From positions 1-64,000 of the IMG/VR virus record IMGVR_UViG_3300021185_001264: DNA of 64,000 bases; one strand, given 5' to 3'. A program made the position numbers and the translations under genes. Source of the DNA: a virus. Within the stretch, counting starts at the first letter, position 1. Each line of letters begins with the position of its first letter. The notes under the pieces were generated by a model. That model was not told where the DNA came from, searched no databases, and saw only the letters and a program-made list of their open reading frames with translations. This document shows positions 17,539 through 26,900 of this stretch, in pieces.

Positions 17539-20500
17539 TTAGATTATCCTTCCTTGCGCCATCACAAAGCTATCGATTATATTTAGCGTACCACCTGAAC
17601 CTGCGGACAGCCCCTGTTTATTATTATTATCGTTGCCTCCTCCGGCGCCAAAAAACTGAATTGTTATAGTTTTCTCTCCTGTTTCTGGACCAGTAATCTC
17701 ATCGACAATGCCGTCAATGACATTTCCATTATTTCCCCAACCGCTGTGTCCAAAGAACCTAACTCTTTGTCCACTAAACAGATATTTGGGATTCGTTATT
17801 TGTACTTTATATTTAGGATTACCCGATGATGCTGAAGAACTAGCACTCGCATCTGCTACCCACGGATCACTCGTAACAGTTACAGTACCAGCAGAAACTT
17901 CATGTCTATATGATGAAGACCATCCTATTCCTACATGTAAAGGATTTTTAGATTTTAGTTCTGAATAACTGTGTATGCCTCCATTCTCTAGAGCGGCACC
18001 ATCTCCGGATGTGCCGACTGCGGCTGCAACAAAACTCATACCAGCAACATATGTAACGTTAGACGTACCAGCAGCCGTATTCCAATGAGCCTGAGTCGTT
18101 GTAGTACCCACACTTGTTATTCTATATCTTCTTCCTACTATAAAACTACCTATAGATTTTACGGTGCCCGCATCTTTAATTTGAGTGACAGTGGGAGCAT
18201 CTATAGTGAACTGGAATTCTCCCTCACTTCTAGTCTGATTTTGATTAACGAGAACAATGGTATCAACACCTCCCGTTGTTGCTGTTCCAGGTGTTCCTGA
18301 ACTTGTAGCTCCAGCTGTTATTGCATTAAAAGTATCTCCTACACGATACACTTTATTAGTTGTCCCAGCAAGCGTATTCCACTCACCCTGAGTCGTACCA
18401 CCTAATGTGAGAATAGTATATCTTAATTTAGCACCATTTTGTGTAACAACGAAGTTTCCTACATCTGTAGTTGTTCCGTATACCTCTTCAACTCCTGATG
18501 AAGTCTTTTGAATGTAGAATGCTCTGTGAGTGATATCTGATATAACTCCGTCTGTTTTCGTTAGATCAAAAACAGCTCCGTCTTCTTGGTATACCAATCC
18601 CGCAGTTGATGCAAACGATGCACCAGAATTTCTAGCCTCAGTTAAATCATAGTTTATGAGATCATATTCAGAGTTTAAAATATCTGGCGTTGGCAAAAAC
18701 TCTCCAGCTGGGCCCATGAGAACATTAGGAGATGATACAAAGAAAACTGATCCATATACGAAAAGACCACTGCCACAGTTATTAATAACGTTGTTTGCCA
18801 CGATGCCCTTATTTGTTACTGATACGTCAACATTATCTGAATAGTTCTGAAATCTATTTCCCACAATCATTGTGTCAGTGCCGCCGTCGGCAACCAATGC
18901 TTTGTATGGATATCTATCAGTCACACCGCTATTAACAATCTCACTAGTGCTTATCTTTAACTCAACGGGACTAGTTGCCCAAATACCGCCTGCAGGAGCA
19001 TTCGTAATTCTTGCCCTGTCTATCAAAAGAGAGTTACAATTTGACCCAAAATCTAAAAGATAATTTGTCTGTGGTATACTTTCATCTGGCCAAAGAAATT
19101 GGTTCGCCGCTTCTCCGTCTAGATCGACTCCGACAATTGATATCGATGATGCTCCAGTGGTTGACTGAGATACAATGAACTTACTGTTATTTTCTCCTAT
19201 TGCACCGCCTGACCATGGCAACTTTCTAATCTTTGTAATATATGCTGTTCCTACTAGGCCAAAGGTATCTGGCAATTGTAGCTGAGATGTAACATAAGTT
19301 TTTGCATTTAAAGTAATGTTCTTTTTGCCTGCTAGAGCATTATTGGTTATAGCAGTTTGTATTAAAGATGTGTCATTATGGCAAATTTGAGCAGTGACAT
19401 CACTGTTAACGAACACAGTGTTATCTAATGTCAAATCAAAATTATTCGTATTGTTTGTTATTCCAGAAATAGTTTTATCTGTCCATCCACGTCTCGCAAC
19501 AGATGGTGCTGTAAGAGGAAAGTGAATAATACTTGAGAATGTGTTATCTACGATATTTTTACCAGACCAAGAAGTGTAATCAAATGTGCCGTAGTCAATC
19601 CAATTACCTGAAGCTACATCTTTTCTGCCTAATACAGCAGTGAGTTTATAGTCACCAGAAGTGCCAATACGCCTGTAGACTACAATTCCTTTATCAGCAG
19701 GAGTTCCGTTGAAGCCAAGTCTAACAAAGTGAGCTACGTTAAACTGAGTTGCTATGCTATTTCCTCCTCCGGTTGCAGGAACATAAATAATTTTGGTAAT
19801 TGCAGAACTAGCAGGAGAAATCTCTCCAGTCTCTAGATCAAACTCTGCAATCTTATATGAGTATGTTCCTTTATAAGCTCCAGTGCCGTTACCTTTTACT
19901 CCAGAAGGAACAGTATTACCTGAGCCTTCTATAAAGCCTGAAGTAACAACAGAAAGTGTCGTAGCTGATGCAAGGCTTACAAATTGATCCTGCGCTCCAT
20001 AAATTCGGATAGTTTGTCCAACTGCAAATTGCTGCCGAACAGCAGAAGTCGGTAAAGAGTTTATTCGTAATTTTTGAGACTGAGTTTGTTGTCCGGCCAC
20101 TTGAGGATCCTGAAACGTAGCACTCATTCCATACACGCTGTCTCTTACGTCACCTTCATCAAAGGTAGTGTTGTATATATTAAACTGTTCTGCAAAATTT
20201 GCTTCTAAGCTTGCCTTGGCTCTTGCTTCAGTATAGTAAAGATTGTTCGCACCCTCTGATAGGTAATTAGTCGTAATAGGAAATGATTGGTCGTTGTCAC
20301 GTAACCATTCAATTGAGCCATTATTATTTGCGTTATATCTTAAAAATCCAGTCGTGTTGTTTAGATTATCTAAGTCTGTGGGTATTGTAGGCTTACCAGA
20401 AAGATTGGCATACGTTAAAAAGTATGAACCTTCTTGATAGTCAGTTTCGCCATTTGAGCCTGAACCAGGAGCATATAGTCGAGTTGCATAAAGACCATTC

Positions 20501-20700
20501 TTTCCATCATTAGATGGATTGTGTGCATTTAATTGAGATACAAGAACGCCATAATCAAAATCAGCCTCATCTAGAATAGAATTCTTTAAGTCCTGGAATG
20601 TTATTCTCTTTGATTCTGCCGCAGAAGAATCCGAAACCGCAAAAAGATCGCCAGATGCGGGCGTTGTGATCGGTTCTAGTGTGCTAAATTTTTTAGTCAT
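17539..20700 (-). CDS. Tail fibre/tailspike-like protein with beta-helix region
   Basis: 1053 residues. The N-terminus (MTKKFSTLEPITTPASGDLF, then AVSDSSAAESKRITFQDLK) is an attachment domain with the DLFAVSD motif typical of phage tail proteins. Residues about 450-690 have the irregular Asn/Gly/Val pattern of a right-handed parallel beta-helix (for example TMIVGNRFQNYSDNVDVSV, then NKGIVANNVINNCGSGLFVYG), as in pectate-lyase-fold tailspikes. The region 780-940 contains two copies of an R-x-x-I-x-x-x-G-T-T-T-x-x-x-W-N-T-x-A-G-T module (LGGTTQGEWNTLAGTTNKVY and VGTTTTQAHWNTAAGTSNVT). It starts 37 nt downstream of an exact late box. Polysaccharide binding or cleavage is possible, but catalytic residues were not identified. 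Confidence 0.75.
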   Translation of the reverse strand: MTKKFSTLEPITTPASGDLFAVSDSSAAESKRITFQDLKNSILDEADFDYGVLVSQLNAHNPSNDGKNGLYATRLYAPGSGSNGETDYQEGSYFLTYANLSGKPTIPTDLDNLNNTTGFLRYNANNNGSIEWLRDNDQSFPITTNYLSEGANNLYYTEARAKASLEANFAEQFNIYNTTFDEGDVRDSVYGMSATFQDPQVAGQQTQSQKLRINSLPTSAVRQQFAVGQTIRIYGAQDQFVSLASATTLSVVTSGFIEGSGNTVPSGVKGNGTGAYKGTYSYKIAEFDLETGEISPASSAITKIIYVPATGGGNSIATQFNVAHFVRLGFNGTPADKGIVVYRRIGTSGDYKLTAVLGRKDVASGNWIDYGTFDYTSWSGKNIVDNTFSSIIHFPLTAPSVARRGWTDKTISGITNNTNNFDLTLDNTVFVNSDVTAQICHNDTSLIQTAITNNALAGKKNITLNAKTYVTSQLQLPDTFGLVGTAYITKIRKLPWSGGAIGENNSKFIVSQSTTGASSISIVGVDLDGEAANQFLWPDESIPQTNYLLDFGSNCNSLLIDRARITNAPAGGIWATSPVELKISTSEIVNSGVTDRYPYKALVADGGTDTMIVGNRFQNYSDNVDVSVTNKGIVANNVINNCGSGLFVYGSVFFVSSPNVLMGPAGEFLPTPDILNSEYDLINYDLTEARNSGASFASTAGLVYQEDGAVFDLTKTDGVISDITHRAFYIQKTSSGVEEVYGTTTDVGNFVVTQNGAKLRYTILTLGGTTQGEWNTLAGTTNKVYRVGDTFNAITAGATSSGTPGTATTGGVDTIVLVNQNQTRSEGEFQFTIDAPTVTQIKDAGTVKSIGSFIVGRRYRITSVGTTTTQAHWNTAAGTSNVTYVAGMSFVAAAVGTSGDGAALENGGIHSYSELKSKNPLHVGIGWSSSYRHEVSAGTVTVTSDPWVADASASSSASSGNPKYKVQITNPKYLFSGQRVRFFGHSGWGNNGNVIDGIVDEITGPETGEKTITIQFFGAGGGNDNNNKQGLSAGSGGTLNIIDSFVMAQGRII

Positions 20701-20740
20701 CTTTTGCTGCCTTTAAAAAATATGTAATGTTATCTGTCTT

Positions 20741-20748
20741 TATTTATA
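20741..20748 (-). promoter_or_regulatory. Late promoter box TATAAATA for 17539-20700
   Basis: Exact TATAAATA on the minus strand in the 62-nt gap between 20700 and 20763, 40 nt before the ATG at 20700. It would start the left part of the fibre cluster. Confidence 0.65.
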
Positions 20749-20762
20749 TCATCAATCAGTAG

Positions 20763-22445
20763 CTATGCTGTTTCCCACGATACATTAACTGGATCAATAC
20801 TAAGCTTAAAGTCTGGGTCATTAGAGCCGGTATATACTTGATTATGAGCATAGTCGAATGCCAGATATACAATAAATCTTCCAGTATCATTTGTCGCTGA
20901 CGAAGTATATGAACTTCCTGAAGTTTCCGAACCATCTTCGTTCAGATATCTACTAAACGTTTTCATGTTGCCATTATTACCTTGTGCAGAAAAAAGAAAA
21001 GAACCGTTTCCGTTCGGTCCGCCTGTATAAAATAGAGCCGCCCTTCCCGATGGATGATGATCTATTCTAATTCCGATATTTTTGACCTTAATGTAGCCAT
21101 TACTTCCGTCATCATCGATCTTACCATCATATTTAATATCACGTTGCGCTATAGAAGAAGCCTTTAGTGTAAATTTAATACCAGAAGGAAATGTTGCTGG
21201 ATCTACGTAGAGTGTGCCTAAGGGTACACTCATAGTTGTAAAGTTGGTACCGTTTGTTAAGTCTCTATAAGCAAGAGCGCCAGGTAAAATTCCACTTCTA
21301 ATTTCTGTCCCATCTGTAGTTATGTTAGCAGGATAAAGACTACTGTTCCATATATATCCTTCATCTGCCGGGCTATGACCTGGAATATCTACGTTAGCTT
21401 CCTGTATGTTTGCAGATCCATATAACTGAGAAAATGAAATTGGTCCACTTAGCGGCACTAAATTATTTATGGGAACTGTTTGATTATTAATAGCATCAGC
21501 AGTGGTTCTTCTTTTAATGTAATATCTATCATACCAAGTATTATAGATTGGTTGATTCTCATACCTAAATTGGAATTGTTTATTTCCATAAGGAGTATTA
21601 GGAGGATAGAATCCCATTACTTCGCCTGTTTCTTCTTTTAAAACACTCACTCCACTCGCATCACCTCCAGTCGTGTATGTGTATCCGTCATGTTCGTACT
21701 CTTCGCCTATGATTCCATTTGGAATTTTAAAAGTGTATCCGTGCTTTTCAACACCATTTGTTGGATATTGCCAAGCAAAAAGTAAATCGCCTACTTGGGC
21801 TGGCTCACTTGTAGACATAGAATAATCTCTCTGATAGATGCTACCTGTATTTGGAGATTCTTCAATGCGAGCCAGACTGCCTTTAGTATAAGTTATACCA
21901 TTAACTGTCAGTTCAGTAATGGCATCAATAGTCTGTGTTTGCCCTAAAGTACCAGTAAAATATACTCTGACGGCATTGTCAAAAATACTTATGTATGCTC
22001 CAGCACCTTGACTCTGATTGTAGTTTACTCTCCATTGATTTACGCCTTTTTCAAATTCCACTGGAATATTAACAGCTGGTACGGGTGCTTGTGTGGTTTT
22101 AACTTTTCTTACATAAAACAAATTATCTGGAGGAGAGTTATTTATCTCCGATGGGAAGCCGCTACGTCCTGCATCGAACGTCCACCTAGATTCGATAAGT
22201 TGAATATCTCCATACGCACTTTGATTTTGACCTTCTACTAATGCCGAAGATGGTACAACACCTCCACCCCCATAATATTCGCTTAAAGATGCTCCGGGTC
22301 TAGGTTGACCATCTGGTCCGGTATCAGTCTCATGAGGAAACTCTTTACGCAAGCTTTGGTTCCCAGAGTCATTGGGTGTACCAAACTTTAATGAAGGTCT
22401 GGGTGTAGCAGGATTGTTGTCTGGATCTGCGGACGTGATAGCCAT
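20763..22445 (-). CDS. Virion structural protein, 560 aa
   Basis: 560 residues. The N-terminal region (SLRKEFPHETDTGPDGQP, then GASLSEYYGGGGVVPSS) contains the S-L-S-x-Y-Y-G-G motif common in tail proteins of T4-like phages. The rest is beta-rich with many aromatic residues. It lies between an S74 fibre gene (adjacent, 0-nt gap) and the beta-helix protein in the leftward operon. No known enzyme motif is visible. A tail or fibre-connector role is likely from position only. Confidence 0.7.
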   Translation of the reverse strand: MAITSADPDNNPATPRPSLKFGTPNDSGNQSLRKEFPHETDTGPDGQPRPGASLSEYYGGGGVVPSSALVEGQNQSAYGDIQLIESRWTFDAGRSGFPSEINNSPPDNLFYVRKVKTTQAPVPAVNIPVEFEKGVNQWRVNYNQSQGAGAYISIFDNAVRVYFTGTLGQTQTIDAITELTVNGITYTKGSLARIEESPNTGSIYQRDYSMSTSEPAQVGDLLFAWQYPTNGVEKHGYTFKIPNGIIGEEYEHDGYTYTTGGDASGVSVLKEETGEVMGFYPPNTPYGNKQFQFRYENQPIYNTWYDRYYIKRRTTADAINNQTVPINNLVPLSGPISFSQLYGSANIQEANVDIPGHSPADEGYIWNSSLYPANITTDGTEIRSGILPGALAYRDLTNGTNFTTMSVPLGTLYVDPATFPSGIKFTLKASSIAQRDIKYDGKIDDDGSNGYIKVKNIGIRIDHHPSGRAALFYTGGPNGNGSFLFSAQGNNGNMKTFSRYLNEDGSETSGSSYTSSATNDTGRFIVYLAFDYAHNQVYTGSNDPDFKLSIDPVNVSWETA

Positions 22446-23729
22446 CTATTTGTCCTTCTTAAGTTCTTCTATCTCTGCCTTTAATTCTTTAATAGATTCG
22501 ATCAGCAGACCTACGATATTACCATGACGAACTGCTTTGCTTTGTATACCATCTGGTGATTCTGTTTCGTAAACAACTTCTGGTAAAACTTCTTCTAACT
22601 CTTGTGCGATAACACCAGTCATAGGAGTATCATCACCGATATAATTAAATGTGTATCCAGAGATTTGTGATACTTTGTCTAGAGCATTCTCAATCTTAAC
22701 GATATTCTCTTTACGGTTTCGATCAGATACAGTACCGAATGCTGTGATGTCGCCTTTTGCTACAAAATTTCCATTTGCACTTGCGAATGAAAATTTTCCA
22801 GTAGCTCCACTGTTGATGATAAGGTTTTTGTCAGCTAGATCAATTTTTATTCCTGCAGTTTGTGTACTGCCAGTACCGGTACCATCAACCATAGCAATAG
22901 CCAACTCACGACTAGAATTATATTGAATCGATGCGTGTGCGACAGCGGCGCTTGCTGTTTTTCCAAAATATAATTGTTTCTCCGCATTGATTGTAACAGC
23001 TTCAGTGAATACTGCGGCGTCTGCTTGAATATAACGTGAGTCTGATTCTGTTTCGGTAAAATACCGGCCATCATGGGTATGACTATCATTTGCTACAACT
23101 AGCTTTACATTAGCAACGTCTCCCGAGCCATCTATATCAAAGCTACCAGTTACATCACCACTATTATCTGTGTCTCGGATAAAAGTTACTGTGCGAGCGG
23201 TTGCCCATTTCGTTGCTGTTCCGGCATTACCTGTAGTAGCTAGACCAATCGTTCCTGTTGCTGGAAGTAAATCTAAGTCAAGCTTAATGTTTGCACCAGT
23301 AATCTCCCCGGCAGTATTCCCACTGGGACTGGTCACTCTCAGGTACTTTGTGCCTTTCTTAATATCAATACTGGAATGATTAGCCGAAGTTTCGATCTTC
23401 CAAGTATCAGTGTTATTTTCTCGAAACACGATCTTGCCTGCTACACCAGTCGCTTGATCTAAAAATACATTTCCATCGCCATCGCCGGTGACAACTAATT
23501 TTGAGTTTACAGTAATAGTATTAGCACTATTACCTGTAACCTTTTCTATAGTGTTAGTGTTTATCTTTCCAGTTGCAGTGATGTCTCCAGTAATTTTAAC
23601 GTTTCCCGAATTAGTTTCACTGTTCCCTATAGTGACAACATCACCAAGAACGCCGATGATATCATTCGTTCTGGTTTTCCATACACCGAAAGTATTTTGA
23701 TTAGTTATCTGTGTTAGTGTTCTACTCAT
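22446..23729 (-). CDS. Tail fibre with C-terminal S74 self-cleaving chaperone
   Basis: 427 residues. The body is a Gly/Thr/Asn-rich fibre shaft (GNVKITGDITATGKINTNTI and similar). The last ~95 residues are the peptidase_S74 intramolecular chaperone: SDRNRKENI starts at Ser335 with Lys340 (the Ser/Lys dyad of the family), then YTFNYIGDDTPMTGVIAQEL, LPEVV, VRHGNIVGLLIESIKELKAE and a coiled-coil end. In this family the domain trimerises the fibre and is then cut off at the Ser. The gene overlaps the small coiled-coil gene upstream by 8 nt. This is the best candidate here for a classical trimeric host-recognition fibre. Confidence 0.9.
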   Translation of the reverse strand: MSRTLTQITNQNTFGVWKTRTNDIIGVLGDVVTIGNSETNSGNVKITGDITATGKINTNTIEKVTGNSANTITVNSKLVVTGDGDGNVFLDQATGVAGKIVFRENNTDTWKIETSANHSSIDIKKGTKYLRVTSPSGNTAGEITGANIKLDLDLLPATGTIGLATTGNAGTATKWATARTVTFIRDTDNSGDVTGSFDIDGSGDVANVKLVVANDSHTHDGRYFTETESDSRYIQADAAVFTEAVTINAEKQLYFGKTASAAVAHASIQYNSSRELAIAMVDGTGTGSTQTAGIKIDLADKNLIINSGATGKFSFASANGNFVAKGDITAFGTVSDRNRKENIVKIENALDKVSQISGYTFNYIGDDTPMTGVIAQELEEVLPEVVYETESPDGIQSKAVRHGNIVGLLIESIKELKAEIEELKKDK

Positions 23730-23907
23730 TGGTTATCTCTTTGCATGTTTTTTGTAGTGTTAGTACTACTAATTCTAGATTATTTAGTCGAGCTTCCAGA
23801 GACTTAATCGTTTTAGTCTGCTCAATTCTTGCCTTAGCTGATCTAAAGGCTGATAAATCCTTGCTGACAACTCCAGCTTCTCTTCTGATGTATACTTCGT
23901 CTATCAT
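23722..23907 (-). CDS. Small coiled-coil protein, 61 aa
   Basis: 61 residues, highly charged and helical, with a C-terminal heptad stretch (IKSLEARLNNLELVVLTLQK). The start overlaps the stop of the 1760-aa gene (ATGA), and the end overlaps the S74 fibre start by 8 nt, so it is translated as part of the operon. It may be a fibre assembly or connector factor. No named family is recognised. Confidence 0.65.
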   Translation of the reverse strand: MIDEVYIRREAGVVSKDLSAFRSAKARIEQTKTIKSLEARLNNLELVVLTLQKTCKEITNE

Positions 23908-26900
23908 GTCAGTGCAATCGCTCTATAGTCGTAAATGTGTGCAAAAATGTTTTCTGCTGTTGAAAGAGGCAATGCTGAATTTAATGGATCTTTTAAATCG
24001 AGAGTATTGATTTCACTAGTAGTCGCATGTCTAATCTCAAACTTTAATTGAAAACTGCTATAGTCCTTACTCGCATTGCTTAACTCTGTAAGATCATATT
24101 GGAACTCTCTATAGTCTGAAGTGTTTGATTGATTAGAGTACATATCTTCGTTAGAGTTTACCAACTTAATCCAATCACTTTGAACCTCAGCATCAGTGAG
24201 ATACACAAGTCTAGCATACACATCTACAAATGTACCAGCCGGTCTGTATGCACTTAAGTATACCCTAAGTCCCCTAGCGTCTATCTCTTCTTGCAGAATA
24301 ACTTCTTTAGTTACCCAACTCGAAGTTGATGCACTAGAATCTGAAATTTTATATTTATAGACGTTTAGTATAGACAGATCAGGATCAACAATAGGAGTTG
24401 CTGCCTGATATCCACTATTACTCATATTGACTCTAATCTTGAAGTCATCTGTAGGAGCACTATCGGTAACAACAATATTCGATGTGCTATTAATAACACG
24501 TAACTTATTCGTATTGTATACATTACCGTTGTATGGTATTTTTTTATCTATTCCCTGATCATCGTATAGAACTAACTCTGTTGAAGTTCTAGCAGTATTA
24601 CTCACTAGAATTTGAGGCTGAAAGTATGATACGGGCTCATTATCTACTGAAGCAATGGTTGTCACTGTACCTGTTCTATATCCAGTTAGTATTTCTCCCG
24701 CCGCAAATATATTACCTCTTTTAGCAGAACTCTTCCGCAAGAACACTCTATCGTTTCTTCTTTTGTTAAAGTATGATATTCTACCAGCAACTGCAAGTGT
24801 CGCTGTAGTACCTGTATTGCTATTTGTAGAGTTGTATGCCGTGCGAATAGTAATCTCATTTCCTGAATTATTAACCGATTCAACTTCAGATAAGAATACG
24901 TTATTACCACTCTCAAGTAATATATAATCGCCTATAGCAAATACGCTTGATCCTTGAATCGTAACAGTACGATTATTAACTCCACAATCGTATGAAATAT
25001 TCTTTTTAACATATGCTAGTTCATCGATTCTAAAGCCTCCAGTTGTGTTGTTAACTGTAAGAAATTCTACGTCATTAGGAGATAAGTCAACCCAACCTGG
25101 ACCTGCTTGATGTTGATATCTCTTCAGTGTAAACTTAATGTCTTCATCTTGATAAGATTTCCAAGCACTATCGTTTGTAGATGTAAACAGAACTCCATCA
25201 CCCCAATCGTTAGTTATTGATGCGCCTGTTGTTAAATCATTGCCGCCAACCTTAGATGTAAATACTAAGAAATCTGGCGAGTTAGCATCCGGAATAATAA
25301 CAAAACAATATTCTTTGTTAGTATTAAGTTTCACTGGATTTTTAAATTCGAATGAAGTAACTACTGAGCCGTTATCAGACGTATTAATTTGACTAGGGCG
25401 TAAATGCTTTGTTCCGAAAGGAAGAGTAGCCGAAGATGGATACCCATTCACAACTTCCCTCAATTCAAGTGTTACGCCTACGCTTGTAGATTTGGATTTA
25501 AAATAAACATCTACACTACTAATCATAGACATATTTGCACCTAAAGCTTGTGCGGGTCTAACTATGAAAGTTTGTGCAAGAGGATCTCCTCCTTCTTGCC
25601 ATCGTCTAGTAAACGATCTAGTTGTAACATTTCTTTCTATATCGAAAGTAGGTGTACGAGTAGTTTGAGTTAGATCAGATTTATTTACTTCAAAGTTATA
25701 CGCCCTATAGATTGCTTTAGTGTATGAAGTCTTACCACTATCGATGCTTGAATACTGATCAACGTCAACTATTTCGATTGATCGTTCACCGACAAAGAAT
25801 GTAGCTTCAGGTATCACAAATAATGCCGCAAGAGTTCCTTCTGCGTCTGTACGAACAGCTCCTCCAAGAATACCTAAACCTCCACCTTGTACGTCCACTT
25901 CACTAACATTGTACTCTAATTTAGACCCAATGACAGTAGGATTAACTTCACCAGGATAAACGTGATCATTAATTGCAGTGCCATCTAAGAAGAAGTAATG
26001 TCTTGTGTTTGGTCTCAGACCAGTTACGAGTATTTTAACTTCTCTTGATTGAATATAAGGAGACATAGTAACATCCGTCACAAAGTTTCCTACGGCGCTA
26101 GTAGTAGTTTGGCTATCACCCGCAACTAAGCTGGTAGAAGTTGTCGTAGTTGTCGTAGTCTGAGCGAATGAATTTCCATTCTGCACAATAGCACCAGTAA
26201 TAGAATTTACTTGCTCTCTAGTTAAAGGAAGAACTTCTTGAAGATTGTCAACTAAATCTAAAAGAGGAGTTGCAATATCGATCTCTAAATTGATAGCTGG
26301 ATTCTGAATAACATCATAACCAGCATCAAACGGAGGATCGATTGCCGCTTTGCCTCTGAAGTTATAGAAGTTAGATACACAGTTTCTAAAGTTTGTCGCA
26401 AAAGGCTGATTAATTACAGTAATACGACTTCCCTCATCGCCCAATGTAACTACGTCTTGGTATACATTTGCTCCCTGTGAAGCATTTACCTTAAGATCAA
26501 TTGGGAACTGTGTGACTGCAGGAGTTGCAACAGTTCTAGACTTATCGACAGCGGCGCCAAATTCAGGATCTGCTACATCGCCTACAGCAAGACTCTTAAA
26601 GCTGTCTACAAGAATACCATTCTTAAATCTATTAAGTCCGTCTCCATCTGGAATAAACAGACTATTCGTTTCGGCTTCTAATAAGCTGAGTGTAACTAAA
26701 TCAGTAAGTCTGTCGATCTTCTGCTCTATGCCACCAATATCTTTCATCGTGTAGTTTTTGTTAGTTACATCTACAACACGGATTGGATTGTTACCTGTAA
26801 TCTTAGTGACATTACCAGGAACATAGATATTACTTAATGCGTATAGTCCAGGTATGTCCGGAATACTTGGATTCTCAGATTCGCCACCTTTGTATATAAT

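Noticed and set aside
24352-24359. Exact late box inside the 1760-aa gene
   Set aside because: It is over 400 nt from the next start codon and in the middle of a coding region; probably chance in AT-rich DNA.
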